From: an uncultured Kiritimatiellota bacterium | Lineage (GTDB): Bacteria > Verrucomicrobiota > Kiritimatiellia > RFP12 > DVOR01 | Assembly (NCBI GenBank): GCA_944391055.1 | Contig: CALXSF010000009.1 | Coordinates: forward strand, 28,201 to 92,200 | DNA: 64,000 nt | Reading direction: 5' to 3' | Shown: one piece after another, positions 42,261-50,400 of the stretch | How positions within the stretch are numbered: position 1 is the stretch's first letter | Layout: each line of letters opens with the position of its first letter | Translations under genes and position numbers: made by a program | The notes under the pieces: generated by a model | Databases searched by the model: none | Told to the model about the DNA's origin: nothing | What the model saw: the letters and a program-made list of their open reading frames with translations, nothing else

Positions 42261-42947
42261 TCACCAAAAACCGTAGGCGCCCAGGCCAAGCACGTGAAGG
42301 CCAAGGATGAGGTTGGTGACGACGTGCGCCGCGATGGGCGCGCACAGGCTGTTCGTGCGGACGGCGAGCCCGCCGTAGGCCACGCCCGCCAGCAGCCCCC
42401 CAACGAAGCGGTCGTGCTCGAAGGCGAAGACCAGCGCGGTGGCCCAGAAGGCGTGGCGCGAGACGCCCGCGATCGGAAGCCCCTGCCAATCGCGCTGCGT
42501 CAGCCACCGCATGAGCAGGCCGCGGAAGAAGAACTCCTCGATGGGCGCGATGACGAAGGCCGAGCCGAGCAGCTTGGCGATCGCCAGCGCGGGGCTGTGC
42601 GACCAGGCGTAGCACAGCGACGCGTCGTAGTTCGGCAGCGTCCCCGGCATCATCACCAGCCAGCGGCGATACCACTCCGTCACCGCCGGCCACGGCGTGC
42701 TCTCCGGCAGCGCCCACAGCGCATAGACCGCCACGCCGACCAGCGCGCCCCACAGCACGTCGCCCCACCGCCCCGAACAGTTCGCGAACCGCCACGGACG
42801 GAGCATTAGCACGACCGCCGCGCAGAGCGCCGACTTCCCCGCGTAAATGTAGGCCGGCGCATAAAACCCCAACGGCAGGAGCGTCAGCGCGATCCCCCCC
42901 AGCCAGAGGAAGAAGGGGGCCGCCAGCGCGAACCCCGCCCGCGTCAC
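42261..42947 (-). CDS. CPBP family intramembrane glutamic endopeptidase
   Basis: 228 aa from GTG 42947, which overlaps the stop of the aspartic protease (GTGA) and has GAGGGG upstream; an ATG at 42986 would add 13 residues. About seven helices. Motif 1 PIEEFFFRG (EExxxR), motif 2 VFAFEH, motif 3 HVVTN. This is the Abi/Rce1 type that cleaves in the membrane; bacterial members act in prenyl-protein-like processing, bacteriocin immunity or surface-protein sorting. Translationally coupled to a predicted periplasmic aspartic protease. Confidence 0.85.
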   Translation of the reverse strand: MTRAGFALAAPFFLWLGGIALTLLPLGFYAPAYIYAGKSALCAAVVLMLRPWRFANCSGRWGDVLWGALVGVAVYALWALPESTPWPAVTEWYRRWLVMMPGTLPNYDASLCYAWSHSPALAIAKLLGSAFVIAPIEEFFFRGLLMRWLTQRDWQGLPIAGVSRHAFWATALVFAFEHDRFVGGLLAGVAYGGLAVRTNSLCAPIAAHVVTNLILGLHVLGLGAYGFW

Positions 42948-43840
42948 GGCGTCCCCTCGGGGGCCTTCGGGTGCGGCGCCGCCCATGCCTGGCGGGCTTT
43001 GCCGTCAAGGAACAGATCGAACCCTTTCAGCGTGTCCGCCCCCAGGAGCGCGGGCCCCCCGCTCTGCACGACCGGCGTTATCGTCGCGCGGAAATCCCCC
43101 AGCAGCAACTCGCCCCGCCGCCCTTTCCGGAAGGCCCGCGCCTGATCCGCCGCGTTCACGTCCGTCGCCGACAAATCCGCCGCGCCGCCTTCCTCCGGCC
43201 ACTGCCCCTGCGGCATCACCGTCACGTTCGCGCCCGAATCCAAGAGCACGGCGAAGGGCTTGCCGCCTGTCCCGGATTGGGCCTTGAGGTAAAAGCAGTT
43301 GTCGCCTTGATCCTGGCCCACCGGCAGGCGCACCGCGCCGGGGGGCGGGTTCTGCCCGGCGCGCCACTCCAGCCGCGCGTCCTTGACCGAGAGGCGGAAG
43401 GGCGCCTGCCCCATCACGTTCATGCCCAGGATGCCGGCCACCTCCGCCCCCACCGAACGCGACAGGTGCGCCAACGGCACGGCCACGCCGAGGAAGCGCC
43501 CGAACTCCGAGCCGCCCACCTTCAGCCGCGTCACCGGGAAGACCGCGAGCGCCTCGCGCACGTTTGTCTCCCCCTCCACCGCGATCGGCCGAAGCGGGGT
43601 CTCCGGGAGGTTGCGCCGCACCCAATCCCTGTCCCAGGTGGAGTGGCTGGCGCCCGTGTCCACCAGCAGGACGCACGGCTTCCCCTCCAGCTCCGCCCGC
43701 ACGGTCAGCAGCCCGGCGGAGGTCGTCCCCAGGCTCACCGGCTCCTGGCCGACGGTCGTCTGTTGGGGACGGAAAAGCGCCTCCTGCGCGGAGAGCGCGC
43801 ACGCGGCCGACACGGCCAACAGCACAGCCACACATCTCAT
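42944..43840 (-). CDS. Retropepsin-like aspartic protease with two active-site motifs
   Basis: 298 aa with signal peptide (residues 1-18). Two D-T/S-G sites occur: LLVDTGASHS at about 58 and LLDSGANVTV at about 200. Each is followed by its own I/LLG motif (GILGMNVMG; ALLGADTLKG). Single-chain bacterial retropepsins normally have one site and dimerise; this looks like an internally duplicated, pepsin-like pseudo-dimer. Probably periplasmic. GAAAGGAAC nine bases before the ATG. Between a sugar transferase and a CPBP protease in one operon. Confidence 0.82.
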   Translation of the reverse strand: MRCVAVLLAVSAACALSAQEALFRPQQTTVGQEPVSLGTTSAGLLTVRAELEGKPCVLLVDTGASHSTWDRDWVRRNLPETPLRPIAVEGETNVREALAVFPVTRLKVGGSEFGRFLGVAVPLAHLSRSVGAEVAGILGMNVMGQAPFRLSVKDARLEWRAGQNPPPGAVRLPVGQDQGDNCFYLKAQSGTGGKPFAVLLDSGANVTVMPQGQWPEEGGAADLSATDVNAADQARAFRKGRRGELLLGDFRATITPVVQSGGPALLGADTLKGFDLFLDGKARQAWAAPHPKAPEGTP

Positions 43841-43865
43841 GTCTCGGTTCCTTTCGCTTTGCGGG

Positions 43866-44381
43866 TCAGTTCCCGCGCAAATGGAAGAGTGTCAAAAAAA
43901 GGATGCGGAAGTCAAACGCCGTCGAGCGCCGCGCCACGTATTCCAAATCATAGCGCACCTTCTCGGCGCGCGAGAGGGCGTTTCGCCCATGCACCTGCGC
44001 CCATCCGGTGATGCCCGGGCGCACGTCGTGGCGGTGCGCCTCCTCGGGCGTGTATTCCGCCAGGTAGGCCATCAGCAGCGGCCGCGGCCCCACCAGCGCC
44101 ATCTCCCCGCGCAGCACGTTGATCAGCTCCGGCAGCTCATCCAGGCTCGAGGCCCGCAGGAAGCGTCCCACGCGCGTGATCCGCTCCTCGTCCGGCCCAT
44201 CCCCCGGCCGCATCGTCCGGAACTTCAGGATCGTGAAGGGGCGCCCCCCCAGCCCCGGCCGCGTCTGACGGAAGAGCAGGGGGCGCCCCCCCGGCAGCAA
44301 CGCCAAGGCCACGAGCCCCATCGCCGCCCCCCACAAGGGCGCCGTCAGCGCCACCAACAGCAGTTCCAGCGCGCGCGGCAT
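43866..44381 (-). CDS. Bacterial sugar transferase (initiating phosphoglycosyltransferase, short form)
   Basis: 171 aa, the catalytic domain only, with one N-terminal re-entrant helix. Motifs RPLLFRQTRPGLGGRPF, ILKFRTM, RFLRASSLDELPELINVL and LVGPRPLL mark the WcaJ/PglC superfamily with the catalytic Asp-Glu pair in LDELP. It moves a sugar phosphate onto undecaprenyl phosphate to start synthesis of a surface polysaccharide or O-antigen. No other glycan genes are adjacent. No strong ribosome site. Confidence 0.9.
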   Translation of the reverse strand: MPRALELLLVALTAPLWGAAMGLVALALLPGGRPLLFRQTRPGLGGRPFTILKFRTMRPGDGPDEERITRVGRFLRASSLDELPELINVLRGEMALVGPRPLLMAYLAEYTPEEAHRHDVRPGITGWAQVHGRNALSRAEKVRYDLEYVARRSTAFDFRILFLTLFHLRGN

Positions 44382-44451
44382 GACGCAAAACGACGGGAGC
44401 CAAAGGGGCGCGCGCCCCCTCGACCCCGTCGTCCCATCGGCCTTCGCGGCC

Positions 44452-44805
44452 TCAGAGCGCGCGCAGGCGGGCGGCCTTGCCCGTGCGGGAGCGCAGGTAA
44501 TAGAGCTTCGCGCGGCGGACCTTCGCGTGGCCCGTCACCTCGATCTTCTCGATGGAGGGGGAGGCGAAGGGGAAGACCTTCTCCACGCCCACGCCGAAGG
44601 AGATGCGGCGCACCGTGAAGGTCTCCGTGATGCCGCGCCCGTCGCGGGCGATCACGTCGCCGGCGAAGACCTGGACGCGCTCCTTGTCGCCTTCCTTGAT
44701 GCGCACGGAGACGCGCACGATGTCGCCCACCTGCAGCTCGGGGCACTTCTTCGGGTTCTTTTCCGCCGTCATGGCGTTCACTTTTTCAAGCGCTTTAGCG
44801 ATCAT
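44452..44805 (-). CDS. rplS: 50S ribosomal protein L19
   Basis: 117 aa. FEVGDIVRV-like [40 protein letters not shown] and the C-terminal GKAARL are standard L19. Last gene of the rpsP-trmD-rplS operon, 12 bases after trmD. Confidence 0.97.
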   Translation of the reverse strand: MIAKALEKVNAMTAEKNPKKCPELQVGDIVRVSVRIKEGDKERVQVFAGDVIARDGRGITETFTVRRISFGVGVEKVFPFASPSIEKIEVTGHAKVRRAKLYYLRSRTGKAARLRAL

Positions 44806-44817
44806 TGTCCTGTTCCT

Positions 44818-45504
44818 TCAATGCAATTGGGTTCTCAAATCCGGGCGCTGCCGGGCCGTCCGGTCAAGCATCTGCGCCCTGCGCCAACGCTCCATCTGGG
44901 CGTGGTCGCCGTTCAGGAGCACCTCGGGCACGCCTTGGCCCCGCCAGGTCGGCGGGCGCGTGTACTGCGCCTGCTCCAGGAGGCCCGCCGCGAAAGATTC
45001 CCTCGCCGTCGCCTCCTCGCCGCCGCCCAGCACGCCGGGCAGCAGCCGCACCACCGCGTCCGCCACCACCGCCGCCGGCAACGCGCCGTTCGTCAGCACG
45101 TAGTCGCCGATGCTCAGCTGCTCATCAGCCAGCAGCGCCAAGGCCCGTTCGTCGATGCCCTCGTAGTGGCCGCAGACGAAGATGAGGTGCCGCTCCCCCG
45201 CCAGCCGGCGGGCCGTCTCCTGACGGAACGGCGCGCCCTGCGGCGACATGGCGACCACGCGCGTCCCCGGCCGGCGGAGGCTTTCCACCGCCTCGAAGAG
45301 CGGCTCGGGCTTCATCAGCATCCCGGCGCCCCCGCCATAGGGTTTGTCGTCCAACGTGCCCCGCGCGTCGTGCGCGAAGTCGCGCAGATCCACCGCGTGG
45401 AACTCCGCCGCGCCCATCGCCGCCGCGCGCCGCATGATGCTTTCGCCGAAGAAGCCTTCGAGCATCCCCGGGAACACCGTCAGCACGTCGATGCGCAGGG
45501 CCAC
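44818..45504 (-). CDS. trmD: tRNA (guanine37-N1)-methyltransferase
   Basis: 228 aa from GTG 45504, the only start that gives IDVLTVFPGMLEGFF at the N-terminus without a long tail; GGGAG lies nine bases before. SPOUT-fold knot with VCGHYEGIDERAL and SIGDYVLTNGALPA; catalytic Asp in the loop region RQETARR/PPTWRG. It makes m1G37, preventing frameshifts. rimM, often between rpsP and trmD, is absent here: the gap is only 23 bases. Confidence 0.95.
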   Translation of the reverse strand: MALRIDVLTVFPGMLEGFFGESIMRRAAAMGAAEFHAVDLRDFAHDARGTLDDKPYGGGAGMLMKPEPLFEAVESLRRPGTRVVAMSPQGAPFRQETARRLAGERHLIFVCGHYEGIDERALALLADEQLSIGDYVLTNGALPAAVVADAVVRLLPGVLGGGEEATARESFAAGLLEQAQYTRPPTWRGQGVPEVLLNGDHAQMERWRRAQMLDRTARQRPDLRTQLH

Positions 45505-45527
45505 CGCGCGGCACTCCCGGCTTGGCC

Positions 45528-45785
45528 TTACGCCTGGGCGGCGGCCGCGGCCTTGCGCGCCTGCTTGACCAGCGAGGCCACCGTCTCCGAGAGCTGCGCG
45601 CCCTGGCTCGTCCAGTAGGCGATGCGCTCCAGGTTCAGGCCGCACTTCTCGCTCGTCTTCCGGGGGTCGTACCACCCCAGGATCTCCAGGAACTTCCCGT
45701 CGCGCGGGCTGCGCGAATCGCAGGCCACCACGCGGAAGGTCGCCACGCGGTTGCACCCGGTCTTACGCAATCTGATCTTGACCAT
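45528..45785 (-). CDS. rpsP: 30S ribosomal protein S16
   Basis: 85 aa. MVKIRLRKTGCNRVATFRVV and the GWYDPRKTSEKCGLN segment are standard S16. ATG 45785 has GGAG seven bases upstream; the ORF upstream of it is noise. First gene of rpsP-trmD-rplS. Confidence 0.97.
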   Translation of the reverse strand: MVKIRLRKTGCNRVATFRVVACDSRSPRDGKFLEILGWYDPRKTSEKCGLNLERIAYWTSQGAQLSETVASLVKQARKAAAAAQA

Positions 45786-45868
45786 TCTTAATCTCCGAGG
45801 CCTTGCGCCCGCTACCCGACGCAACGCCAACTGTGTTTCGCAAACCATTCACTGCCGTGAATGAATGC

Positions 45869-45882
45869 CATAGTATGCCAAA
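45869..45882 (-). promoter_or_regulatory. Promoter of rpsP-trmD-rplS, TTTGG-CATACT-ATG type
   Basis: Minus strand TTTGGCATACTATG, -10 box CATACT at 45877-45872, identical over 14 bases to the tRNA-Ser promoter. The leader of about 80 bases contains CATTCACGGCAGTGAATG (hairpin ATTCAC/GTGAAT), a possible regulatory structure. Confidence 0.6.
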
Positions 45883-45958
45883 TCCCCCCTCTGTCCCGCA
45901 AGCGAAAAGCGTGGAAAGTTGCGCGGCGTGGGCGGGGCGCGCCCTGACGCGCCGGCGC

Positions 45959-46408
45959 TCAGAAGACGAGGAACTTGGCGACGAAGTAGTTGAGGGCGAT
46001 CTCGAGGAGGGTGACGATGAGGTTGATGGCCTCGGGCCACCAGCCGTATTCGGTCTTGACGCGGGCCTTGTCGCGGAGGTCCCAGCGGAGGGCGCGGTCG
46101 ATGACGGCCCACATGAGCAGGACGGTGAGGGCGGCGGTGGCGACGCGGGTGACGTAGAAGGCCCAGGCGGATTCAAGCCAGCCGGTCTCGGTGCCGGGGA
46201 AGGCGAGGAGGCGCATGAGGACGAAGGCGGTGGTGGCCGCCGCCGTCCAGGAGAGGATTTTGCTCCAGACGTTGCCGAGGCCCCATTTCCGGAAGCAGAG
46301 GGAGTAGCCCACAAAACTGACGGCGGTGGAGCACACGCCGGAGACGAGGTACCAGAAGAGCTCCCAGAAGAGGGCGGGGTCGATGAAGTGGGCGATGAGG
46401 TCGTTCAC
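45959..46408 (-). CDS. GtrA-like membrane protein
   Basis: 149 aa with four helices, starting at GTG 46408 with GGAG eight bases before. FWYLVSGVCSTAVSFVGYSL at the N-terminus is the GtrA/PF04138 signature. GtrA proteins are thought to flip undecaprenyl-phosphate-linked sugars in surface glycosylation. A GtrB-like transferase is encoded at 60.9 kb, though not in the same operon. It is the last gene after nanA and the epimerase. Confidence 0.82.
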   Translation of the reverse strand: MNDLIAHFIDPALFWELFWYLVSGVCSTAVSFVGYSLCFRKWGLGNVWSKILSWTAAATTAFVLMRLLAFPGTETGWLESAWAFYVTRVATAALTVLLMWAVIDRALRWDLRDKARVKTEYGWWPEAINLIVTLLEIALNYFVAKFLVF

Positions 46409-46472
46409 GGGGGCGGCTCCGGGCGGCGGCGCGTCGGCGCCGGGGCGGGGCCGGGGGCCCCGCCCCGGGGGG

Positions 46473-47669
46473 TCAGTCCCGCGCGACGAGGTTCAGGGGC
46501 CCGTCCTTGAGGAGTTCGCGGCAGAGCTGCCAGCATTCGTATTGCATGCGGGGGACGTGGAAGCAGCCTTTGAAGAGGTTGCCCTTGATGTCGGAGCAGA
46601 CGCGGCCGTCGCGGGCGAGGTAGCCGAACCAGTCGCCGTATTCCTTGTCGGGGAAGTGGGCGTGGGTCCAGTCGTGCGCGAGGGTGTGCATCTTGGCGTA
46701 GCGCTCGGCGCCGGTGAGCTGGTAGGCGAGGAGGGTGGCGATGCAGACTTCGTTGTGGGGCCACCAGAACTTCATGTCCTGCCAGTATTCGCTGACGGGG
46801 TGGCCGTAGACGTCGCGGTAGTAGAGGAGCCCGCCGTATTCCTTGTCCCAGCCGCGCTCCCAGGACCAGTCGAGCATGTCCAGGCCGATGCGGATGTAGT
46901 CGGTGCGGCCGCGGCGCTTGCCTTCCTTCATGATGAACCAGGCGCCTTCGATGGCGTGGCCGGGGTTGAGGGTGCGCTCGTCGATGTGGTCGATGATCTG
47001 GCCTTCCGGGGAGACGGTCTCCATGACGCAGCGGATGTCGGGCTTGAGGTGGTAGCGGACGATGTCTGCGATGGCCCGGTCGATGCGCGCCTCGGCCTCC
47101 TCGTAGCCGATGCTGTCGCGGAGGCGCTGGCAGGTGGAGATGTCGATCATGGGGTGGCCGAGGCCGCGGGCGGGGCGCACGCCGGTGAACTTGGGGGGCG
47201 TGTCGACGTGGTCGCCGTAGAGCTTGTAGGTCTTGCGGGCGAGCTCGGCGTATTCGTCGGAGCCGGTGAGGCGGGCGTATTCGCCGTAGGCGATGCAGGC
47301 GAAGGATTCGGAGAAGGCGTAGCGGCGCTTGCGGATGGGGTCGCCGCGACGGGTCATGTGGAAGTACATGCGCCCGTCGGCGGGGTCGTAGCAATACTTG
47401 CGGAGGAACTCGAGGGTGCCCTTGGCGGCGGCCTCCCACTCGGGGCGGCGCTCGACGTGGTTGCAGAGGAAGCCGAGCATCCACGCGAAGCGCCCTTGCT
47501 GCCAGACGCCCTTGTCGTCGTCGATGCGGCGGCCCTGGCGGTCGACGCCGGTCATGATGCCGCCGTATTCCTTGTCGAGGCCGTGCTCCATCCAGAAGGG
47601 GACGGTGTCGCAGAGGAGGCCGTCGTGGTAAACGGCCTCGAGCTGTTGGAGGCGTTCGGTGCTGAGCAT
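46473..47669 (-). CDS. N-acylglucosamine 2-epimerase (AGE family)
   Basis: 398 aa, an (alpha/alpha)6 barrel. KEYGGIMTGVDRQG, QQGRFAWMLGFLCN, LNPGHAIEGAWF and WWPHNEVCIATLLAY hold the conserved Arg, Glu and His residues. With nanA next to it, the likely reaction is ManNAc to GlcNAc in sialic acid breakdown; cellobiose epimerase activity is less likely in this setting. AAGGAG nine bases before the ATG, 11 bases after nanA. Confidence 0.88.
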   Translation of the reverse strand: MLSTERLQQLEAVYHDGLLCDTVPFWMEHGLDKEYGGIMTGVDRQGRRIDDDKGVWQQGRFAWMLGFLCNHVERRPEWEAAAKGTLEFLRKYCYDPADGRMYFHMTRRGDPIRKRRYAFSESFACIAYGEYARLTGSDEYAELARKTYKLYGDHVDTPPKFTGVRPARGLGHPMIDISTCQRLRDSIGYEEAEARIDRAIADIVRYHLKPDIRCVMETVSPEGQIIDHIDERTLNPGHAIEGAWFIMKEGKRRGRTDYIRIGLDMLDWSWERGWDKEYGGLLYYRDVYGHPVSEYWQDMKFWWPHNEVCIATLLAYQLTGAERYAKMHTLAHDWTHAHFPDKEYGDWFGYLARDGRVCSDIKGNLFKGCFHVPRMQYECWQLCRELLKDGPLNLVARD

Positions 47670-47680
47670 GGCGGGCTCCT

Positions 47681-48571
47681 TCACTCGGCGAGGATGGCGG
47701 CGACGGCGTCGGCGCATTCCTTGCGCTGGTCGGGGGTGAGGTTGGTGAGGGGGGGGCGGACGGTGGGCATGTCCAGGCCGTGGATGGCCATCATGGCCTT
47801 GCCGGCGGCGACGCCGCCGTATTTGACGAGGAGGTCGACGATGCGGCAGACCTTGGCCATGCCGCGGTCGATGGCGGCCTGGTCGCCCTGGCGGTAGGCC
47901 TCCCAGATGCCGTAGTAGAGCGGCGCGGCGTAGTTGTAGGTGGAGCCGATGGCCGATTTGGCGCCGCAGGCGAGGGCGCCGGCGAACCATTCGTCGATGC
48001 CCCAGGTGATGTCGTACTTGCCGCCGCAGGCGCGCTGGCAGCGCTGGAACATGTAGAGGTCGGGATAGTTGAACTTGATGCCGGCCAGCTGCGGGATGCG
48101 GCCGTCGGCCTTGAGCAGGAATTGCTCCATGTCGAAGCCCACGCCGCTCATGCCGGTGTGATAATAGTAGAAGGGGAGGTCGGGCGCGGCGACGAGGACG
48201 GCGTTGATGTCGTCGATCAGCGCGTCGATGCTGCCGGGGCGGAAGAAGTTGGGCGGGACGATGGAGGTGGCGCTGACCCCGATCTCCTGCGCGTAGGCCG
48301 CCAGCTCGCGCGCGTCCGTCACCGAGAGCGCGCCGACGTGGGCGATGAGGAAGAGTTTGCCCTGGGCGGCCTCCACCCACGCCTTCATGACCTGCTTGCG
48401 CTCCGCCACCGAGCAGCAGATGCCCTCGCCGGTGGTGCCGCAGACGTAGGCGCCGATGACTTTTTGCTTCAGCAACGTCTCAACCTGCCTGGGGATGAGA
48501 TCCAGGTTCACGCTGCCGTCCGCGTTGAAGGGGGTGTGCGGCGCGGCGATGAGGCCTTCGAGCTTCTTCAT
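47681..48571 (-). CDS. nanA: N-acetylneuraminate lyase
   Basis: 296 aa TIM barrel of the DHDPS family. GTTGEG (45-50) binds the pyruvate carboxylate, Tyr137 in FYYYHTGMSG is the proton shuttle, and Lys166 in GIKFNYPD forms the Schiff base. GVSATSIVPPNFFRP and IDEWFAGAL fit the lyase rather than DapA. It splits sialic acid into ManNAc and pyruvate. ATG 48571 is used because GGAGGA runs directly into the upstream ATG (48577). First gene of nanA-epimerase-gtrA; no transporter or nanK here. Confidence 0.88.
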   Translation of the reverse strand: MKKLEGLIAAPHTPFNADGSVNLDLIPRQVETLLKQKVIGAYVCGTTGEGICCSVAERKQVMKAWVEAAQGKLFLIAHVGALSVTDARELAAYAQEIGVSATSIVPPNFFRPGSIDALIDDINAVLVAAPDLPFYYYHTGMSGVGFDMEQFLLKADGRIPQLAGIKFNYPDLYMFQRCQRACGGKYDITWGIDEWFAGALACGAKSAIGSTYNYAAPLYYGIWEAYRQGDQAAIDRGMAKVCRIVDLLVKYGGVAAGKAMMAIHGLDMPTVRPPLTNLTPDQRKECADAVAAILAE

Positions 48572-48612
48572 GTCCATTCCTCCGCTGAGGGTTCAAGCAA
48601 TCAAACGCCGCT

Positions 48613-48618
48613 ATTATA
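48613..48618 (-). promoter_or_regulatory. -10 box of the nanA operon
   Basis: TATAAT on the minus strand, about 42 bases upstream of the nanA ATG, divergent from the tilS promoter 42 bases away. No operator is recognised between them. Confidence 0.45.
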
Positions 48619-48656
48619 GTCCCTCCCCCATCTCCCGCGCAAGCGGCGGCCAATCA

Positions 48657-48665
48657 TGCTATCAT
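48657..48665 (+). promoter_or_regulatory. Promoter of tilS (leaderless type)
   Basis: TGC-TATCAT, GGCGCC, then ATG at 48672. No ribosome-binding site precedes the start. Confidence 0.6.
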
Positions 48666-48671
48666 GGCGCC

Positions 48672-49553
48672 ATGCGATGGCCGGAGGATCTGCGTGGGGC
48701 GCGTTGGGCGCTGGGGCTGAGCGGCGGGGCCGACTCGGTGGCGCTGCTGTGCCGCTGCGTCGAGGCTGGCTGCCGCCCCGTGGCTCTGCATTTCAACCAT
48801 GGCTTCGCCGACGAGAACGGCGACGAGGCCGAGGCCTTCTGCCGCGCCCTTTGCGCCCGCCTCGGCGTGCCGCTGCGCGTGGGCCGGAACGCCGCGCCCG
48901 AGGCCGGCGGCGGCTCCAAGGAGACCCGCGCCCGGCGCGCGCGCCTGGCCTTCCTGGCCGAGGCCGCCCGGGCCGCCGGCGCCGTCGGCGTGCTCTTGGC
49001 CCACCACGCCGGCGACCGCGCCGAGAACCTTGTGCTGCGCCTAGCCCGGGGCAGCGGCGCGGCGGGGCTCGCCAGCTTCGGGTGGGGGGGCACGCTCCCC
49101 GGCGCGCCCGACCTGCGCCTCTGCCGCCCGCTCATCGACGAGACGCACGCCGACCAGGTCGCCTGGCTCCGCGCCCATGCCCAGCCGTGGGTGGAGGATC
49201 CCTCGAACGCCGACCTCGCCATCCCCCGCAACGCCATCCGCCGCCTCATCGCCGAGTGCCTGCCGCAGTTCACCAAGGGCGCGAACGCCTCCGCCGACCT
49301 CCTGGCCGAGGAGGACGCCTTCCTCGCCGCCTTGGCCGAGGCCGCGGTGGCCGAGCGCACCGAGCGCGTCCTGCGCCTGCGCCCCGGCACGCACCCCGTC
49401 TTGGCACGCCGCGCCCTGCGTGCCTGGCTGCCCGTCGCCCCCACCCGCCGCCAATTGGGCGCGCTGCTGGCCTTGCCCTCCGGCGGGACGGCGCAGACGA
49501 ACGGCGCGCTGACCCTCCGCCGTCTTTCGCCCGAGGCGTGGTGTCTGCGCTGA
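48672..49553 (+). CDS. tilS: tRNA(Ile)-lysidine synthase
   Basis: 293 aa. N-type ATP pyrophosphatase with P-loop LGLSGGADS (15-22), HFNHGFADENGDEAE, and LLAHHAGDRAENLVLRLARG. It changes C34 of the CAU-reading isoleucine tRNA to lysidine. Shorter than E. coli TilS (about 430 aa): it lacks most of the C-terminal substrate domains, which is common in other phyla. Start by the six-base promoter rule and the absence of other candidates. Confidence 0.92.
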   Translation: MRWPEDLRGARWALGLSGGADSVALLCRCVEAGCRPVALHFNHGFADENGDEAEAFCRALCARLGVPLRVGRNAAPEAGGGSKETRARRARLAFLAEAARAAGAVGVLLAHHAGDRAENLVLRLARGSGAAGLASFGWGGTLPGAPDLRLCRPLIDETHADQVAWLRAHAQPWVEDPSNADLAIPRNAIRRLIAECLPQFTKGANASADLLAEEDAFLAALAEAAVAERTERVLRLRPGTHPVLARRALRAWLPVAPTRRQLGALLALPSGGTAQTNGALTLRRLSPEAWCLR

Positions 49554-49573
49554 GGCCCTCGCCCGAGGGAACG

Positions 49574-49611
49574 AAAAAGGCCCCCGACCTGATCGGTCGG
49601 GGGCCTTTTTT
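49574..49611. terminator. Bidirectional terminator between tilS and the TPR membrane gene
   Basis: GGCCCCCGACC/GGTCGGGGGCC with a five-base loop and A/T runs on both sides (AAAAA and TTTTTT). The two convergent genes both end within 25 bases of it. Confidence 0.9.
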
Positions 49612-49626
49612 CGCATCCCGCGGGCC

Positions 49627-50385
49627 TCACTTGGCCGGCGCGGGGGCCTCGGCAGGCTTGGCCGCCGGCTCCTTGGCCGGAGCCGCGGGGACGGCGGGCG
49701 CGGCCTCGGCGGCCTGGTCGAAGAGGGTCTTCTTCTCGTAGGCGGCGATGATCTGCGCGGTGCGCTCGGCCTGGGGCTTGTATTTGGCCAAGGGGGAGCC
49801 TTCGGGGGCGCCGAGCAGGGGCTTGAGGGCCTCTTGGGCGGCGGCCTTGTCGCCCTGCTGGCAGAGGATGCGGGCCTTGGCGAGGATGAGCTCGGAGGTC
49901 AGGTAGTGGGTGGGGGCGGCCTTGGCGAAGGCGGCCTCGAGCTCGGCCGCGGCGGCGAGGGCCTCGTCGAGGCGGCCGAGGGCCTCGAGGGCGCAGACGC
50001 GCCCGACGGCGGCGATGTCGCGGATGGCGGGGTCGTCGAGCTCGGCGAGGGAGGCCTCGTAGACGCCGAGGGCGTTCTCGTAGTCGCCGGAGGCGTAGAG
50101 GCCGTGGGCGAGGTCGAGCCGGGCGAGGGGGGAGGCTTCGGCGTCGAGGGCGGCCACAGCCTCAAAGTCCTCCGTCTGCGTGGCGTTGGCGAGGGCGACG
50201 ACGGCGTTGGCGTCGGCGCTGGCCTCGTTGGCGCGCCAAAAGTAGACGGCGGCGCACACGACGACGACGGCGCCGACCCAGGCGAGGGTGCGGGGGCCGT
50301 GATCCTGCCACCAGTTCACCACCGGAATCAGCTCCTCGGGGATGCGCGAGACGTCCTTGAGGGTGGGGAGCTCCTTCTTGGCCAT
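49627..50385 (-). CDS. Membrane-anchored TPR protein, YfgM-like
   Basis: 252 aa. Cytoplasmic N-terminus, one helix at about 34-52 (LAWVGAVVVVCAAVYFWRA), then TPR-like repeats (LAHGLYASGDYENALGVYEA) and a Pro/Ala/Lys tail. The layout is that of YfgM/PF09976, which joins the SecYEG-PpiD translocon and handles periplasmic chaperoning. Direct partner genes are absent, so the call is by form. GGAGGAG eight bases before the ATG; 15 bases after efp. Confidence 0.75.
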   Translation of the reverse strand: MAKKELPTLKDVSRIPEELIPVVNWWQDHGPRTLAWVGAVVVVCAAVYFWRANEASADANAVVALANATQTEDFEAVAALDAEASPLARLDLAHGLYASGDYENALGVYEASLAELDDPAIRDIAAVGRVCALEALGRLDEALAAAAELEAAFAKAAPTHYLTSELILAKARILCQQGDKAAAQEALKPLLGAPEGSPLAKYKPQAERTAQIIAAYEKKTLFDQAAEAAPAVPAAPAKEPAAKPAEAPAPAK

Positions 50386-50400
50386 GGCGCGGCTCCTCCG

